Below, piece after piece: positions 1 through 5,553 of a DNA stretch of 5,553 nt. The DNA is from Anaerolineae bacterium. GTDB lineage: Bacteria > Chloroflexota > Anaerolineae > JAAYZQ01. Each line of letters begins with the position of its first letter. Position 1 is the stretch's first letter. The stretch covers positions 1 through 5,553 of the forward strand of contig JAFGOG010000439.1 of NCBI GenBank assembly GCA_016926595.1, written 5' to 3'. Position numbers and translations under genes: made by a program. The notes beneath the pieces are model-generated. The model made no database searches. It was not told the origin of the DNA and worked only from the letters and a program-made list of their open reading frames with translations.

Positions 1-363
<363 letters not shown>

Positions 364-430
364 TCGTAGCAAGAACGTCTTCGCGGGTGTTGGTCCAGAT
401 CATTGGGGAGTAGGGGTGCTCAGAGCTATC

Positions 431-610
431 ATGAGCATAGTCGCTTATGGCTCTGGTATGCCACAGTTCATCATCCATGACGCGCCAGCCTGGGTGTGTG
501 AGCAGTGCGGCGAGCCACTCTCTGAAAAGACAGTTAATGTTATCCAGGAAGCGCTGCAGGGCGTGGATACTCGCTTGGAGAAATCCGCTCTTTCGTTTGC
601 GGCGCCATAG
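431..610 (+). pseudogene. YgiT/MqsA-type zinc-finger antitoxin remnant, N-terminally truncated
   Basis: A 59-residue reading frame contains FIIHDAPAWVCEQCGEPL followed by SEKTVNVIQEALQGVDTRLEK. This matches the second half of the small YgiT-type zinc-finger domain, in which a beta strand leads into VPAxVCxxCGE and then a helix. Intact members (about 70-80 residues) start with another CxxC roughly 30 residues earlier, and the two pairs bind one zinc ion. Here only the CEQC pair (residues 23-26) is present; no CxxC pattern is found in any forward frame of the preceding 60 bases. No Shine-Dalgarno sequence precedes the ATG at 431. The frame remains open upstream into the end of katG, so the true start is uncertain. 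Such proteins are usually antitoxins paired with an MqsR or DUF4258 toxin, and no toxin is visible next to it. I read it as a decayed antitoxin; a functional one-knuckle protein is less likely. Confidence 0.5.
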
Positions 611-630
611 CTGTGAAGGTTTCGTAGCAA

Positions 631-668
631 AACGACCTGCCAGTTCTGGCCTTGGCTGGCAGGTCGTT
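631..668. terminator. Palindromic repeat copy 1, likely terminator for the minus-strand gene
   Basis: A perfect 13-bp inverted repeat, AACGACCTGCCAG (631-643) and CTGGCAGGTCGTT (656-668), encloses a 12-base loop. On the minus strand the stem is followed by TTTT, as in an intrinsic terminator, so it may end transcription of the DUF1566-PKD gene; on the plus strand no T run follows. It also lies just after the plus-strand antitoxin remnant, which gives it the position of a convergent terminator. The minus-strand coding frame runs into the stem without a stop, so the hairpin overlaps the apparent end of the PKD domain. A related copy lies at 2182-2218. Confidence 0.65.
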
Positions 669-994
669 GTGTCCGTATCCTGGGCACCGTTGTTGTCGGT
701 GACGCTCAGGCCGATGGTAAAGGTCCCGGCCTGAGTGGCGGGAAAGGTTGCTGTGGGGCCATGCGCGTCGTTGTATTGGCCGTCGTTGTCCAGGTCCCAA
801 TCGTGCTTGACGACCGTGCCGTCTGGGTCGCTGGAGACCGAGCCGTCCAGCGCGATCTGGCTGCCCTGCTTGCTGGTGTAGGGCCCGCCGGCCTCAGCCG
901 TGGGTGGGACGTTCGGCCCTTCGCCCGCATCACGGACGAGCCGGACATAGTTGTAGATGCGAACGACGTCGCCCTGGGGGCCGTTGCCGTAGGG
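665..994 (-). pseudogene. Detached 3' part of the DUF1566 gene: end of DUF1566 domain plus PKD domain
   Basis: Immediately after the TGA at 995-997 the same minus-strand frame continues with PYGNGPQGDVVRIYNYVRLVRD, the usual closing segment of DUF1566 (Lcl C-terminal) domains. After a short linker follows a PKD domain (about 913 down to 665): PPTAEAGGPY, then LDGSVSSDPDGTVVKHDWDLD, then GTFTIGLSVTDNNGAQDTDT. PKD domains are beta-sandwich folds of secreted or surface proteins, often binding glycans or acting as spacers. There is no ATG or plausible ribosome binding site at the head of this segment, so it cannot be expressed on its own in an obvious way. The PKD fold normally ends with one more strand (TTTVTV-like); here the frame enters the palindromic repeat instead and stays open, without stop, to 227, antisense to the antitoxin remnant and katG. 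I infer a gene broken by one nonsense mutation and eroded at its 3' end. Confidence 0.75.
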
Positions 995-1735
995 TCAGTC
1001 GGCCGGGTCGCCGGCTTTGGGTTCGCTGCGCTGGGCGCCCGCGCCGTGGACATCCACAAGGAGATAGGCGCCGCCGCCGGGTGGCTGCATCCAGCCTAGT
1101 GCCTCGCCAAAGGCGACATAGACACCCCACGCGCCGGGAGACGCCGTCCAGTTAGCATGGGTGTTGCCGGTCCAGTAGAAAGGATAGTTGATGTCGCCGT
1201 CCTCGTCGGTGATGGGGGTGACACTAAAGACGGGATCAATGGCCGCCGAGCCGGTGGCGGCCGGCGCCCGGGTATAGTCGACGATGCTGTGCAGCTCCTT
1301 GGCGTTGGGCAGCCGCCAGTCGTCGTAGCCCATCGTCGTAGCCAGCAGGCCAAAACCGTCCGCGGCGGCGACCGCCTCGTCGCAGGTCATCTTTTCACTG
1401 ACCGCCTGCTGCCACATCAGCCCGGTGTTGTTGTCGGTGATGGTGCCGTCGCCGTTGTCGGCGTAGCTGGGCTGACGGCCGTCGGTTTGAGCATCCTGGC
1501 CGTAGAAGGCTGCGCCCTGGCCCGGGCAGGCAATTTCCGCACCGCTGGCGTCGTAACACAGCACCTGGCCGGTATCCACGACGGGGTAGGATGTAGTCGT
1601 CTGTTGCACCGTGGTCGCCAGGCGACTCACCAAGTCAGTGCCCTGCCGCTCTGCAGCCTCGACTTCGTACCCCGCTCGGCCCAACGCGACCAAGACCAGT
1701 GCGATCACGAAAACCAGCAGCTTCTTCTGAAACAT
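995..1735 (-). CDS. Secreted DUF1566 (Lcl C-terminal) domain protein, cut short by TGA
   Basis: This encodes 246 residues from an ATG at 1735, chosen because AGGAGG (1742-1747 on the complementary strand) sits 6 bases upstream and because the protein then begins with a signal peptide (MFQKK, then a hydrophobic run LLVFVIALVLVALG, then a likely cleavage region near VEAAE). The mature part has VVDTGQVLCYDASGAEIACPG and AFYGQDAQ, then GDGTITDNNTGLMWQQ and MGYDDWRLPNAKELHSIVDY, the hallmarks of DUF1566/Lcl domains. These are extracellular domains of unknown biochemical role, related to C-type-lectin-like folds; the protein is expected outside the cytoplasmic membrane. The domain is interrupted near its end (GDPAD then TGA), and the missing residues lie directly downstream in frame. 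It is therefore probably a pseudogene, or the truncated form of a DUF1566-PKD protein. A palindrome lies 47-68 bases before the start. Confidence 0.85.
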   Translation of the reverse strand: MFQKKLLVFVIALVLVALGRAGYEVEAAERQGTDLVSRLATTVQQTTTSYPVVDTGQVLCYDASGAEIACPGQGAAFYGQDAQTDGRQPSYADNGDGTITDNNTGLMWQQAVSEKMTCDEAVAAADGFGLLATTMGYDDWRLPNAKELHSIVDYTRAPAATGSAAIDPVFSVTPITDEDGDINYPFYWTGNTHANWTASPGAWGVYVAFGEALGWMQPPGGGAYLLVDVHGAGAQRSEPKAGDPAD

Positions 1736-1781
1736 GCAATGCCTCCTTCTCTCCATGGTAAATGAAGTGATCATGATTGAC

Positions 1782-1803
1782 GTCCAGGACATCTGTCCTG
1801 GAC
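1782..1803. promoter_or_regulatory. Perfect palindrome in the leader of the DUF1566 gene, possible operator
   Basis: GTCCAGGACA and its exact complement TGTCCTGGAC are separated by two bases, giving a 22-bp near-perfect palindrome. It lies 47-68 bases upstream of the DUF1566 start codon. Its size and dyad symmetry suit a dimeric repressor or activator site, or a hairpin in the 5' untranslated RNA. No T run follows on either strand, which argues against a terminator. Function is inferred from symmetry and position only. Confidence 0.4.
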
Positions 1804-2080
1804 TGTTCCGTATGAACAAGAGCATTCAGAAGCCGTTAAGAAGTGTTTGGGATCTTGTTTAGGTTTTCGCCGCTGGGGACAGGCCATCGTGGGAAAGTAA
1901 TGCTAGGCACAAATGCGGAGAGCAGGCAACTGCCCCGTATATCGTTTCAATCGGTTTGAGGGTTTTTGGGCCCCAATGCCAGGCAGTTGGACGGTGGTAT
2001 CCTTCCTGTTAGTTAAGTACCTTCTCTATCTAATTCTCACGTAACTAGACAGTATTCATATCGGCAGTTAGAACATAGAG

Positions 2081-2099
2081 GGCGACTATCCAAGTCGCC
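2081..2099. repeat. Short inverted repeat (hairpin)
   Basis: GGCGACT (2081-2087) pairs with AGTCGCC (2093-2099) around a 5-base loop, extendable by one G-U pair. No T run follows, so it is not a typical terminator. It is one of three hairpins in a row within 140 bases. Confidence 0.35.
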
Positions 2100-2181
2100 T
2101 GGCTGACGGATGGCTTTCACACTTTGAAAGACATCGTGCTGTGCGGTCCTGTTGTTCGTATTCACCCGGGGGTATTCAAGA

Positions 2182-2218
2182 ACGACCTGCTGGCCTGAGT
2201 TTCAGGCTGGCAGGTCGT
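2182..2218. repeat. Palindromic repeat copy 2, terminator-like hairpin
   Basis: A 17-base-pair stem (2182-2198 with 2202-2218) with a 3-base loop; as RNA it is fully paired if two central G-U pairs are allowed. It shares AACGACCTGC and GGCTGGCAGGTCGT exactly with copy 1 at 631-668, while the stem centre and loop differ. The plus-strand downstream sequence CTTCT is only weakly T-rich. With no gene ending nearby on either strand, its role here is unclear; it could insulate the regulator promoter just downstream from upstream transcription, or be a dispersed repeat element. Confidence 0.65.
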
Positions 2219-2269
2219 CTTCTATCGCCTGGCCTTTCCTCACTACGCCCGGCAGGGATCGTCTTGCCT

Positions 2270-2298
2270 TTGTTTCTGGGTGGCATCTGTGGTACAAT
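2270..2298 (+). promoter_or_regulatory. Sigma70-type promoter for the leader ORF and LuxR regulator
   Basis: TTGTTT (2270-2275) and TACAAT (2293-2298) are separated by exactly 17 bases, a good vegetative -35/-10 pair. The predicted transcript start near 2305 falls within the dyad CACCA-G-TGGTG (2301-2311), which could be an operator. The resulting leader RNA would be about 150 bases before the regulator start codon and would contain the 44-codon ORF. Confidence 0.65.
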
Positions 2299-2337
2299 CC
2301 CACCAGTGGTGATGGCGTCTATGGACGGAGGCATGTG

Positions 2338-2472
2338 ATGTCCACAGAATCGGTAACCGTGGCGATCCCGGACTTGCCTGTTCGGTCAGGTCCAGATCCC
2401 TCGTGCTGGGTACGATGGGGTCGTGACGCAAGGCTCGTCCGCGGAGGAAGTGGGTGTCTGCAGCACTGCTGA
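2338..2472 (+). CDS. Putative 44-residue leader peptide overlapping the regulator gene
   Basis: An ATG at 2338 is preceded by GGAGG (2327-2331) with a 6-base gap, about 33 bases after the predicted transcript start. The frame encodes MSTESVTVAIPDLPVRSGPD and ends GGSGCLQHC at a TGA (2470-2472). Its end overlaps the regulator's GTG start (2454) by 19 bases, and the regulator's own Shine-Dalgarno sequence lies inside it, an arrangement typical of translational coupling. A competing ATG at 2333 is followed at once by TGA. I recognise no protein family. It could be a real leader peptide that tunes regulator translation, or a chance open frame; position and ribosome binding site favour the former moderately. 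Confidence 0.4.
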   Translation: MSTESVTVAIPDLPVRSGPDPSCWVRWGRDARLVRGGSGCLQHC

Positions 2473-5162
2473 CCACAAAGCTCTATATTCCACCGGTCCG
2501 GCAGGAGTGGGTGCCGCGCCCACATCTCATCGAACGGCTGAATGACAGCCTGGGGCAAAGCTCTCGTGGCTTTGCCCGCAAGCTGACGCTGGTCTCAGCC
2601 CCCGCTGGCTCGGGAAAGACCGCCCTGATTGCCGCCTGGCTCTCTGATCTCCAATCGGTGGTTCCCGGTACTTTTGTCCAGAATCGCGTGGGGTGGCTGT
2701 TGCTGGAGGCAGCAGAGAACGATCCTTATCGTTTCTTTGCTTATCTTGTGGCTGCCCTGCGAACGGTGGACCGGGAGATCGGACAGGAGGCTCTGCGGCT
2801 GCTCGAACGCACACCTCCTGTGCCGGCCGAGTCACTGGTCACGTCGCTGATCAACGACCTCGCCAAGGCCGCGCCCCTGATCCTCGTCCTCGACGACTAT
2901 CATGCCATTACAGAGCTGGCTATTCACGAGGCGGTCGGATCTCTGGTAGATCGCCAGCCGCCGACCATGCATCTGGTCATCACCACCCGCCACGATCCGC
3001 CTTTGCCCCTGTCCCGGCTGCGAGGCCGGGGCCAGATGACCGAGCTGCGGCAGAGCGACCTGCGCTTTACGCCCGAGGAGGCAGCCGCGTTCCTGAACCG
3101 ATCGATGCGCTTGCAGCTAACACCGTCCGAGATCGCGACCCTCGAAGAGCATACCGAAGGCTGGATCACAGGATTGCAGTTGGCCGCGCTTTCGATGCAG
3201 GGTCGGGACCCAGCGAGCGTCGCCCAGTTTGTGGCCGGCTTTTCCGGACGGCACCATTTCATCCTGGGCTATTTGACAGACGAGGTACTGCTGCGCCAGC
3301 CCCAACCAGTCCGGACCTTCCTGCTGCAAACTTCGATCTTGAATCGCATGTGCGGCGCGCTGTGCGATGCAGTCCTGGATAGCGCCGATCTGAAACCCGG
3401 CAAAGAGATGCTCGAACAGATCGAGGCCGGGAATCTGTTTGTGGCGCCTCTGGACGACGAACACGAGTGGTACCGCTACCACCACCTGTTCGCCGAGTTG
3501 TTGCAGGCGCGGCTGCAAAAGACCCAACCCGACCTGGTTCCCGAGCTGCATCGCCGCGCCGCGGCCTGGTATGAGCGAGGCGGATTCAGTGCTGAAGCGG
3601 TCCACCATGCCCTGGCGACACAGGACTATCTCCTGGCGGCGGAGGCGACAGAGCGGGCCATTCTGCGGATCGCCACCTGGTCGCGAGCCGACACCGCGAT
3701 GATCCAGAGATGGTTGGCGGCGCTGCCCGACGAGGCCGTGCAGCCACGGCCCTGGCTCCGGCTGTTTACTTCCCGCCTCCTCTTTGTATCCGGACAACCG
3801 GAACTCGCCAACCAAACACTGCAGGCCCTCGAGGCGTGGCTTCAAGACCACCCGACGGCCCCCGACGCAGCACGTATTCTGGGCCTGGCTATGGTCGACC
3901 GGGCATCGTATGCGGCTGTGCTGGGCAATGTACAACAGGCCAAAAAGCTGGCGCGACAGGCGCTGGCCCACACGCCAAAGGACGACCCGATCGCCCGCTT
4001 TCGCGCCCCTGCCATCCTGGGGATGGCCCACTCACGAGCTGGCGAGGCGGCGGAAGCGCACGATGCTTTCTCCCAAGCAGCTCAAGCCGCCATCTCGGCA
4101 GGGTTGAATTTTGTGGCTGTGCCCTTTCTGTGCAACCTGGCCGAGATCGAGATCGTACAGGCCCGGCTTTGGCAGGCGATGCAAACATGCGAAGAGGCCG
4201 GGCAGTTGGCGATTGTCGATGGGGCGCCAGCATCTGTCGCCGGGTTTGTGCGGCTCCAGGCAGCCAAGATCCTGTATGAGTGGAATGACCTGCACGCCGC
4301 GAAACGCCATCTCTTGGAGGGGTTGGAGCTCCTCAGCCAGGGTGGCATCAGCGAGAGTTTTGGCAGCGGGCACGCTGTACTGGCTCGGATCAAACAGGCC
4401 CTGGCGGATCACGAAGGCGCCCGGAAGGCAGCCCAGCAGGCGGTCCAGATCGCACAGCGTGAAAACGTCCCCCGCCTGGTCGACCTGACATCGGCCTACC
4501 AGGCCCGCATCTGGCTGGCCCAAGGGCAAATCGACTTGGCTGCCCGTTGGGCCGACGAGTATCGACAATCTGGTGAGACCGAGTATCTCCGCGAGTTTGA
4601 GGATCTGACCCTGGCGCGCGTGCTGCTGGCCGAGGGCCAGTCCGCCGAGGCTGTGGCTCTGCTGGATGCCCGGCTGGCGCCAGCCAGGGCCGCCGGCCGT
4701 ATGGGCGCGGTCATCGAGATCCAAGCTCTGCGCGCGCTGGCCCTGCCCACCCCCGGCGAGGCCCTGGATGCCTTGGGACAGGCCCTCAGCCTGGCCGAGC
4801 CGGAGGGCTATGTGCGGCTGTTCCTCGATGGAGGCGAGCCGATGCAGGCTCTGCTCAAACGGGCGGCGGCGCGGGGCATTGCGCCCCGGTATGCCAGCCG
4901 CCTGCTCGCCGCTTTTGGCCCCCCTGGCGAGGTCGTTGCCAAGGCACCCCAGCCCCTCGTCGAGCCACTGACCGACCGCGAGCTGGAGGTGCTCCACATG
5001 CTGGCCGAGGACCTGTCCAACCGCGAGATCGGCCGGCGGCTGTTCATCTCACTGCCCACGGTCAAATCCCACACACGCAACATCTATGGCAAACTGGGCG
5101 TCCACAACCGCGAGGAGGCCGTCGCCCAAGCCCAAGCGATGGGCATACTGCCTCCTCCGTAG
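2454..5162 (+). CDS. LuxR-family ATP-dependent transcriptional regulator (MalT/LAL type)
   Basis: A 902-residue STAND-class transcription factor: an N-terminal P-loop ATPase senses a signal and controls oligomerisation, and a C-terminal LuxR helix-turn-helix binds DNA. It opens with LLTTKLYIPPVRQEWVPRPHL, the usual MalT/LAL N-terminus. Walker A is APAGSGKT (49-56) and Walker B is LILVLDDYH (142-150). The sensor segment TTRHDPPLPLSRLRGRG (177-193) and the winged-helix motif EGWITGLQLAAL (235-246) follow, then YRYHHLFAELL (340-350). Residues about 360-830 are alpha-helical TPR-like repeats that probably receive the ligand. The HTH spans about 839-895 (LTDRELEVLHMLAEDLSNREI, then PTVKSHTRNIYGKLGV). 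Length is typical of the family. The GTG start is set by GGAGG (2443-2447) and an in-frame TGA at 2424-2426 that rules out a longer form. All key motifs are intact. The inducer is unknown; the flanking small gene is a candidate target. Confidence 0.96.
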   Translation: MSAALLTTKLYIPPVRQEWVPRPHLIERLNDSLGQSSRGFARKLTLVSAPAGSGKTALIAAWLSDLQSVVPGTFVQNRVGWLLLEAAENDPYRFFAYLVAALRTVDREIGQEALRLLERTPPVPAESLVTSLINDLAKAAPLILVLDDYHAITELAIHEAVGSLVDRQPPTMHLVITTRHDPPLPLSRLRGRGQMTELRQSDLRFTPEEAAAFLNRSMRLQLTPSEIATLEEHTEGWITGLQLAALSMQGRDPASVAQFVAGFSGRHHFILGYLTDEVLLRQPQPVRTFLLQTSILNRMCGALCDAVLDSADLKPGKEMLEQIEAGNLFVAPLDDEHEWYRYHHLFAELLQARLQKTQPDLVPELHRRAAAWYERGGFSAEAVHHALATQDYLLAAEATERAILRIATWSRADTAMIQRWLAALPDEAVQPRPWLRLFTSRLLFVSGQPELANQTLQALEAWLQDHPTAPDAARILGLAMVDRASYAAVLGNVQQAKKLARQALAHTPKDDPIARFRAPAILGMAHSRAGEAAEAHDAFSQAAQAAISAGLNFVAVPFLCNLAEIEIVQARLWQAMQTCEEAGQLAIVDGAPASVAGFVRLQAAKILYEWNDLHAAKRHLLEGLELLSQGGISESFGSGHAVLARIKQALADHEGARKAAQQAVQIAQRENVPRLVDLTSAYQARIWLAQGQIDLAARWADEYRQSGETEYLREFEDLTLARVLLAEGQSAEAVALLDARLAPARAAGRMGAVIEIQALRALALPTPGEALDALGQALSLAEPEGYVRLFLDGGEPMQALLKRAAARGIAPRYASRLLAAFGPPGEVVAKAPQPLVEPLTDRELEVLHMLAEDLSNREIGRRLFISLPTVKSHTRNIYGKLGVHNREEAVAQAQAMGILPPP

Positions 5163-5241
5163 ACACACCCTTTCCCGGGCCTGATCGCCAAGAGAACAGC
5201 TCACCGGGCTGGAACCCTCCATCCCCACCCTGCTCCCATAA

Positions 5242-5284
5242 ATCATACCCCGGATCATACCGCCGGGATGATGCGCCTCATACC
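5242..5284 (+). promoter_or_regulatory. ATCATACC direct repeats upstream of the small gene, possible operator
   Basis: ATCATACC occurs at 5242-5249 and 5254-5261, and TCATACC at 5278-5284, so the repeat starts are 12 and then 23 or 24 bases apart, close to whole helical turns. CCCGG and CCGGG next to the first two copies, plus ATGAT at 5268, add partial dyad symmetry. The array ends just before the predicted -10 element, where an activator or repressor would bind. The neighbouring LuxR-type regulator is an obvious candidate binder, but that is inference. Confidence 0.4.
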
Positions 5285-5291
5285 ATTTCTG

Positions 5292-5300
5292 TGCTATCCT
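5292..5300 (+). promoter_or_regulatory. Extended -10 promoter of the small gene
   Basis: TGCTATCCT reads as an extended -10 element (TGnTATnnT). No good -35 hexamer stands 17 bases upstream, which fits an activator-dependent or extended -10 promoter. The predicted start near 5307 would give a leader of about 28 bases containing GGGAGGG. Confidence 0.4.
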
Positions 5301-5334
5301 GGAATTCAAGCTAGAGAGCGCGGGAGGGTCAACC

Positions 5335-5550
5335 ATGAGCGAAGCATGGCCCTATGAAATAGAGGTGCAGGGCTGGATCGGCGAGCGCTGGGCGCACTGG
5401 TTCGACGACATGAGTGTCAGCGCTCGGGGCGAGGCGCCGGGCGCCACGACCGTCCTGACAGGGGACATGACCGACCAGGCAGCCTTGCTTGGCCTGCTGC
5501 AAAAACTATACATGCTGGGGCTGCCACTGCTGCGAGTCGAGCGAAAATGA
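5335..5550 (+). CDS. Small conserved-looking protein next to the LAL regulator, function unknown
   Basis: A complete 71-residue acidic cytosolic protein, with ATG at 5335 preceded by GGGAGGG (5322-5328) at a 6-base gap, and TGA at 5548-5550. No signal peptide, membrane segment or cysteine is present. The sequence pattern is YEIEVQGWIGERWAHWFDDMSV (residues 7-28), a gap rich in Gly/Ala, TTVLTGDMTDQAALLGLLQKL (38-58) and a closing LGLPLLRVER. I recall similar short proteins (VQGxLxxRWxxWF...LTGxxxDQAALxGLLxKxxxLGLPLLxV) beside MalT/LAL-type regulators in Chloroflexota and some Actinobacteria, but no function is known to me. The alternating beta-beta-alpha-beta look suggests a small compact fold. 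It follows the regulator on the same strand after 172 bases that contain its own promoter-like signals, so it may be a target or partner of that regulator. Coding status is well supported; role is unknown. Confidence 0.85.
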   Translation: MSEAWPYEIEVQGWIGERWAHWFDDMSVSARGEAPGATTVLTGDMTDQAALLGLLQKLYMLGLPLLRVERK

Positions 5551-5553
5551 AGC

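Larger units (their letters stand above)
1736..2269. other. Gene-free intergenic region with several inverted repeats
   Basis: No credible coding sequence was found on either strand in these 534 bases; the open frames present lack ribosome binding sites and recognisable domains. It is less GC-rich than the coding parts and must carry the promoter of the divergent DUF1566 gene, though no convincing -35/-10 pair for the minus strand could be picked. Inverted repeats at 1782-1803, 2081-2099, 2114-2130 and 2182-2218, and three GTATTCA direct repeats (2052, 2158 and 2172), are its visible structure. Confidence 0.6.

Noticed and set aside
995..997. TGA as a selenocysteine codon or reassigned to tryptophan
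   Set aside because: DUF1566 proteins are not known selenoproteins, no convincing SECIS-like hairpin was seen right after the TGA, and TGA ends katG and the small gene normally in this same window.
1157..1765. 202-residue plus-strand frame opposite the DUF1566 gene
   Set aside because: It mirrors a recognised domain on the other strand in GC-rich DNA, has no family resemblance or ribosome binding site, and is low-complexity Val/Gly-rich.
1986..2015. TTGGAC with TAGTTA 17 bases downstream as a plus-strand promoter
   Set aside because: The -10 matches the consensus at only two positions and no gene follows before the stronger promoter at 2270-2298.
631..2218. The paired palindromes as terminal repeats of an insertion sequence
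   Set aside because: No transposase or integrase lies between them, no target-site duplication is visible, and each copy is itself a hairpin, unlike ordinary IS ends.
3117..4997. Two long minus-strand frames (304 and 321 residues) opposite the LuxR regulator
   Set aside because: Antisense shadows of an intact 902-codon gene with strong third-position GC bias; no domain motifs or start signals.
5163..5240. Terminator directly after the LuxR gene
   Set aside because: CCCGGG and CCGGGCT segments are present but do not form a convincing stem followed by a T run.

Overview
The window looks like a chromosomal segment from a GC-rich bacterium, most likely of the phylum Chloroflexota (Anaerolineae/Caldilineae-like). 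This is an inference from gene content: a large MalT/LAL-type LuxR regulator followed by a small uncharacterised protein of a type I associate with such regulators, a secreted DUF1566-PKD protein, and palindromic AACGACCTGC...GCAGGTCGT repeats between genes. No rRNA, tRNA, CRISPR array, transposase or replication origin was seen.

Layout. (1) Positions 1-363 (+) are the C-terminal end of a catalase-peroxidase, KatG, cut by the window edge. (2) Positions 431-610 (+) hold a short remnant with the second half of a YgiT/MqsA-type zinc-finger antitoxin; the N-terminal CxxC is absent. (3) On the minus strand from 1735 runs a secreted DUF1566 (Lcl) protein. It is stopped by a single in-frame TGA at 995-997. 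Beyond that stop the same frame continues with the missing end of the DUF1566 domain and a PKD domain, which runs straight into a palindromic repeat (631-668). (4) Positions 1736-2269 are a gene-free, structure-rich stretch containing several inverted repeats, including a second copy of the palindrome (2182-2218). (5) A good sigma70-type promoter (2270-2298) precedes a 44-codon leader ORF (2338-2472). The leader overlaps the GTG start of a 902-residue ATP-dependent LuxR-family regulator (2454-5162). (6) After a 172-bp spacer with ATCATACC repeats and an extended -10 promoter comes a complete 71-residue small gene (5335-5550).

How the parts relate. The regulator and the small protein probably form one functional neighbourhood: a large STAND-class signal-sensing transcription factor and a small partner or target gene with its own promoter. 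The left half looks degraded (truncated antitoxin, nonsense-interrupted secreted protein). The most rewarding observations are the TGA-split DUF1566-PKD gene, the two-copy palindrome family at gene ends, the translationally coupled leader ORF in front of the regulator, and the repeat-rich promoter of the small conserved gene.
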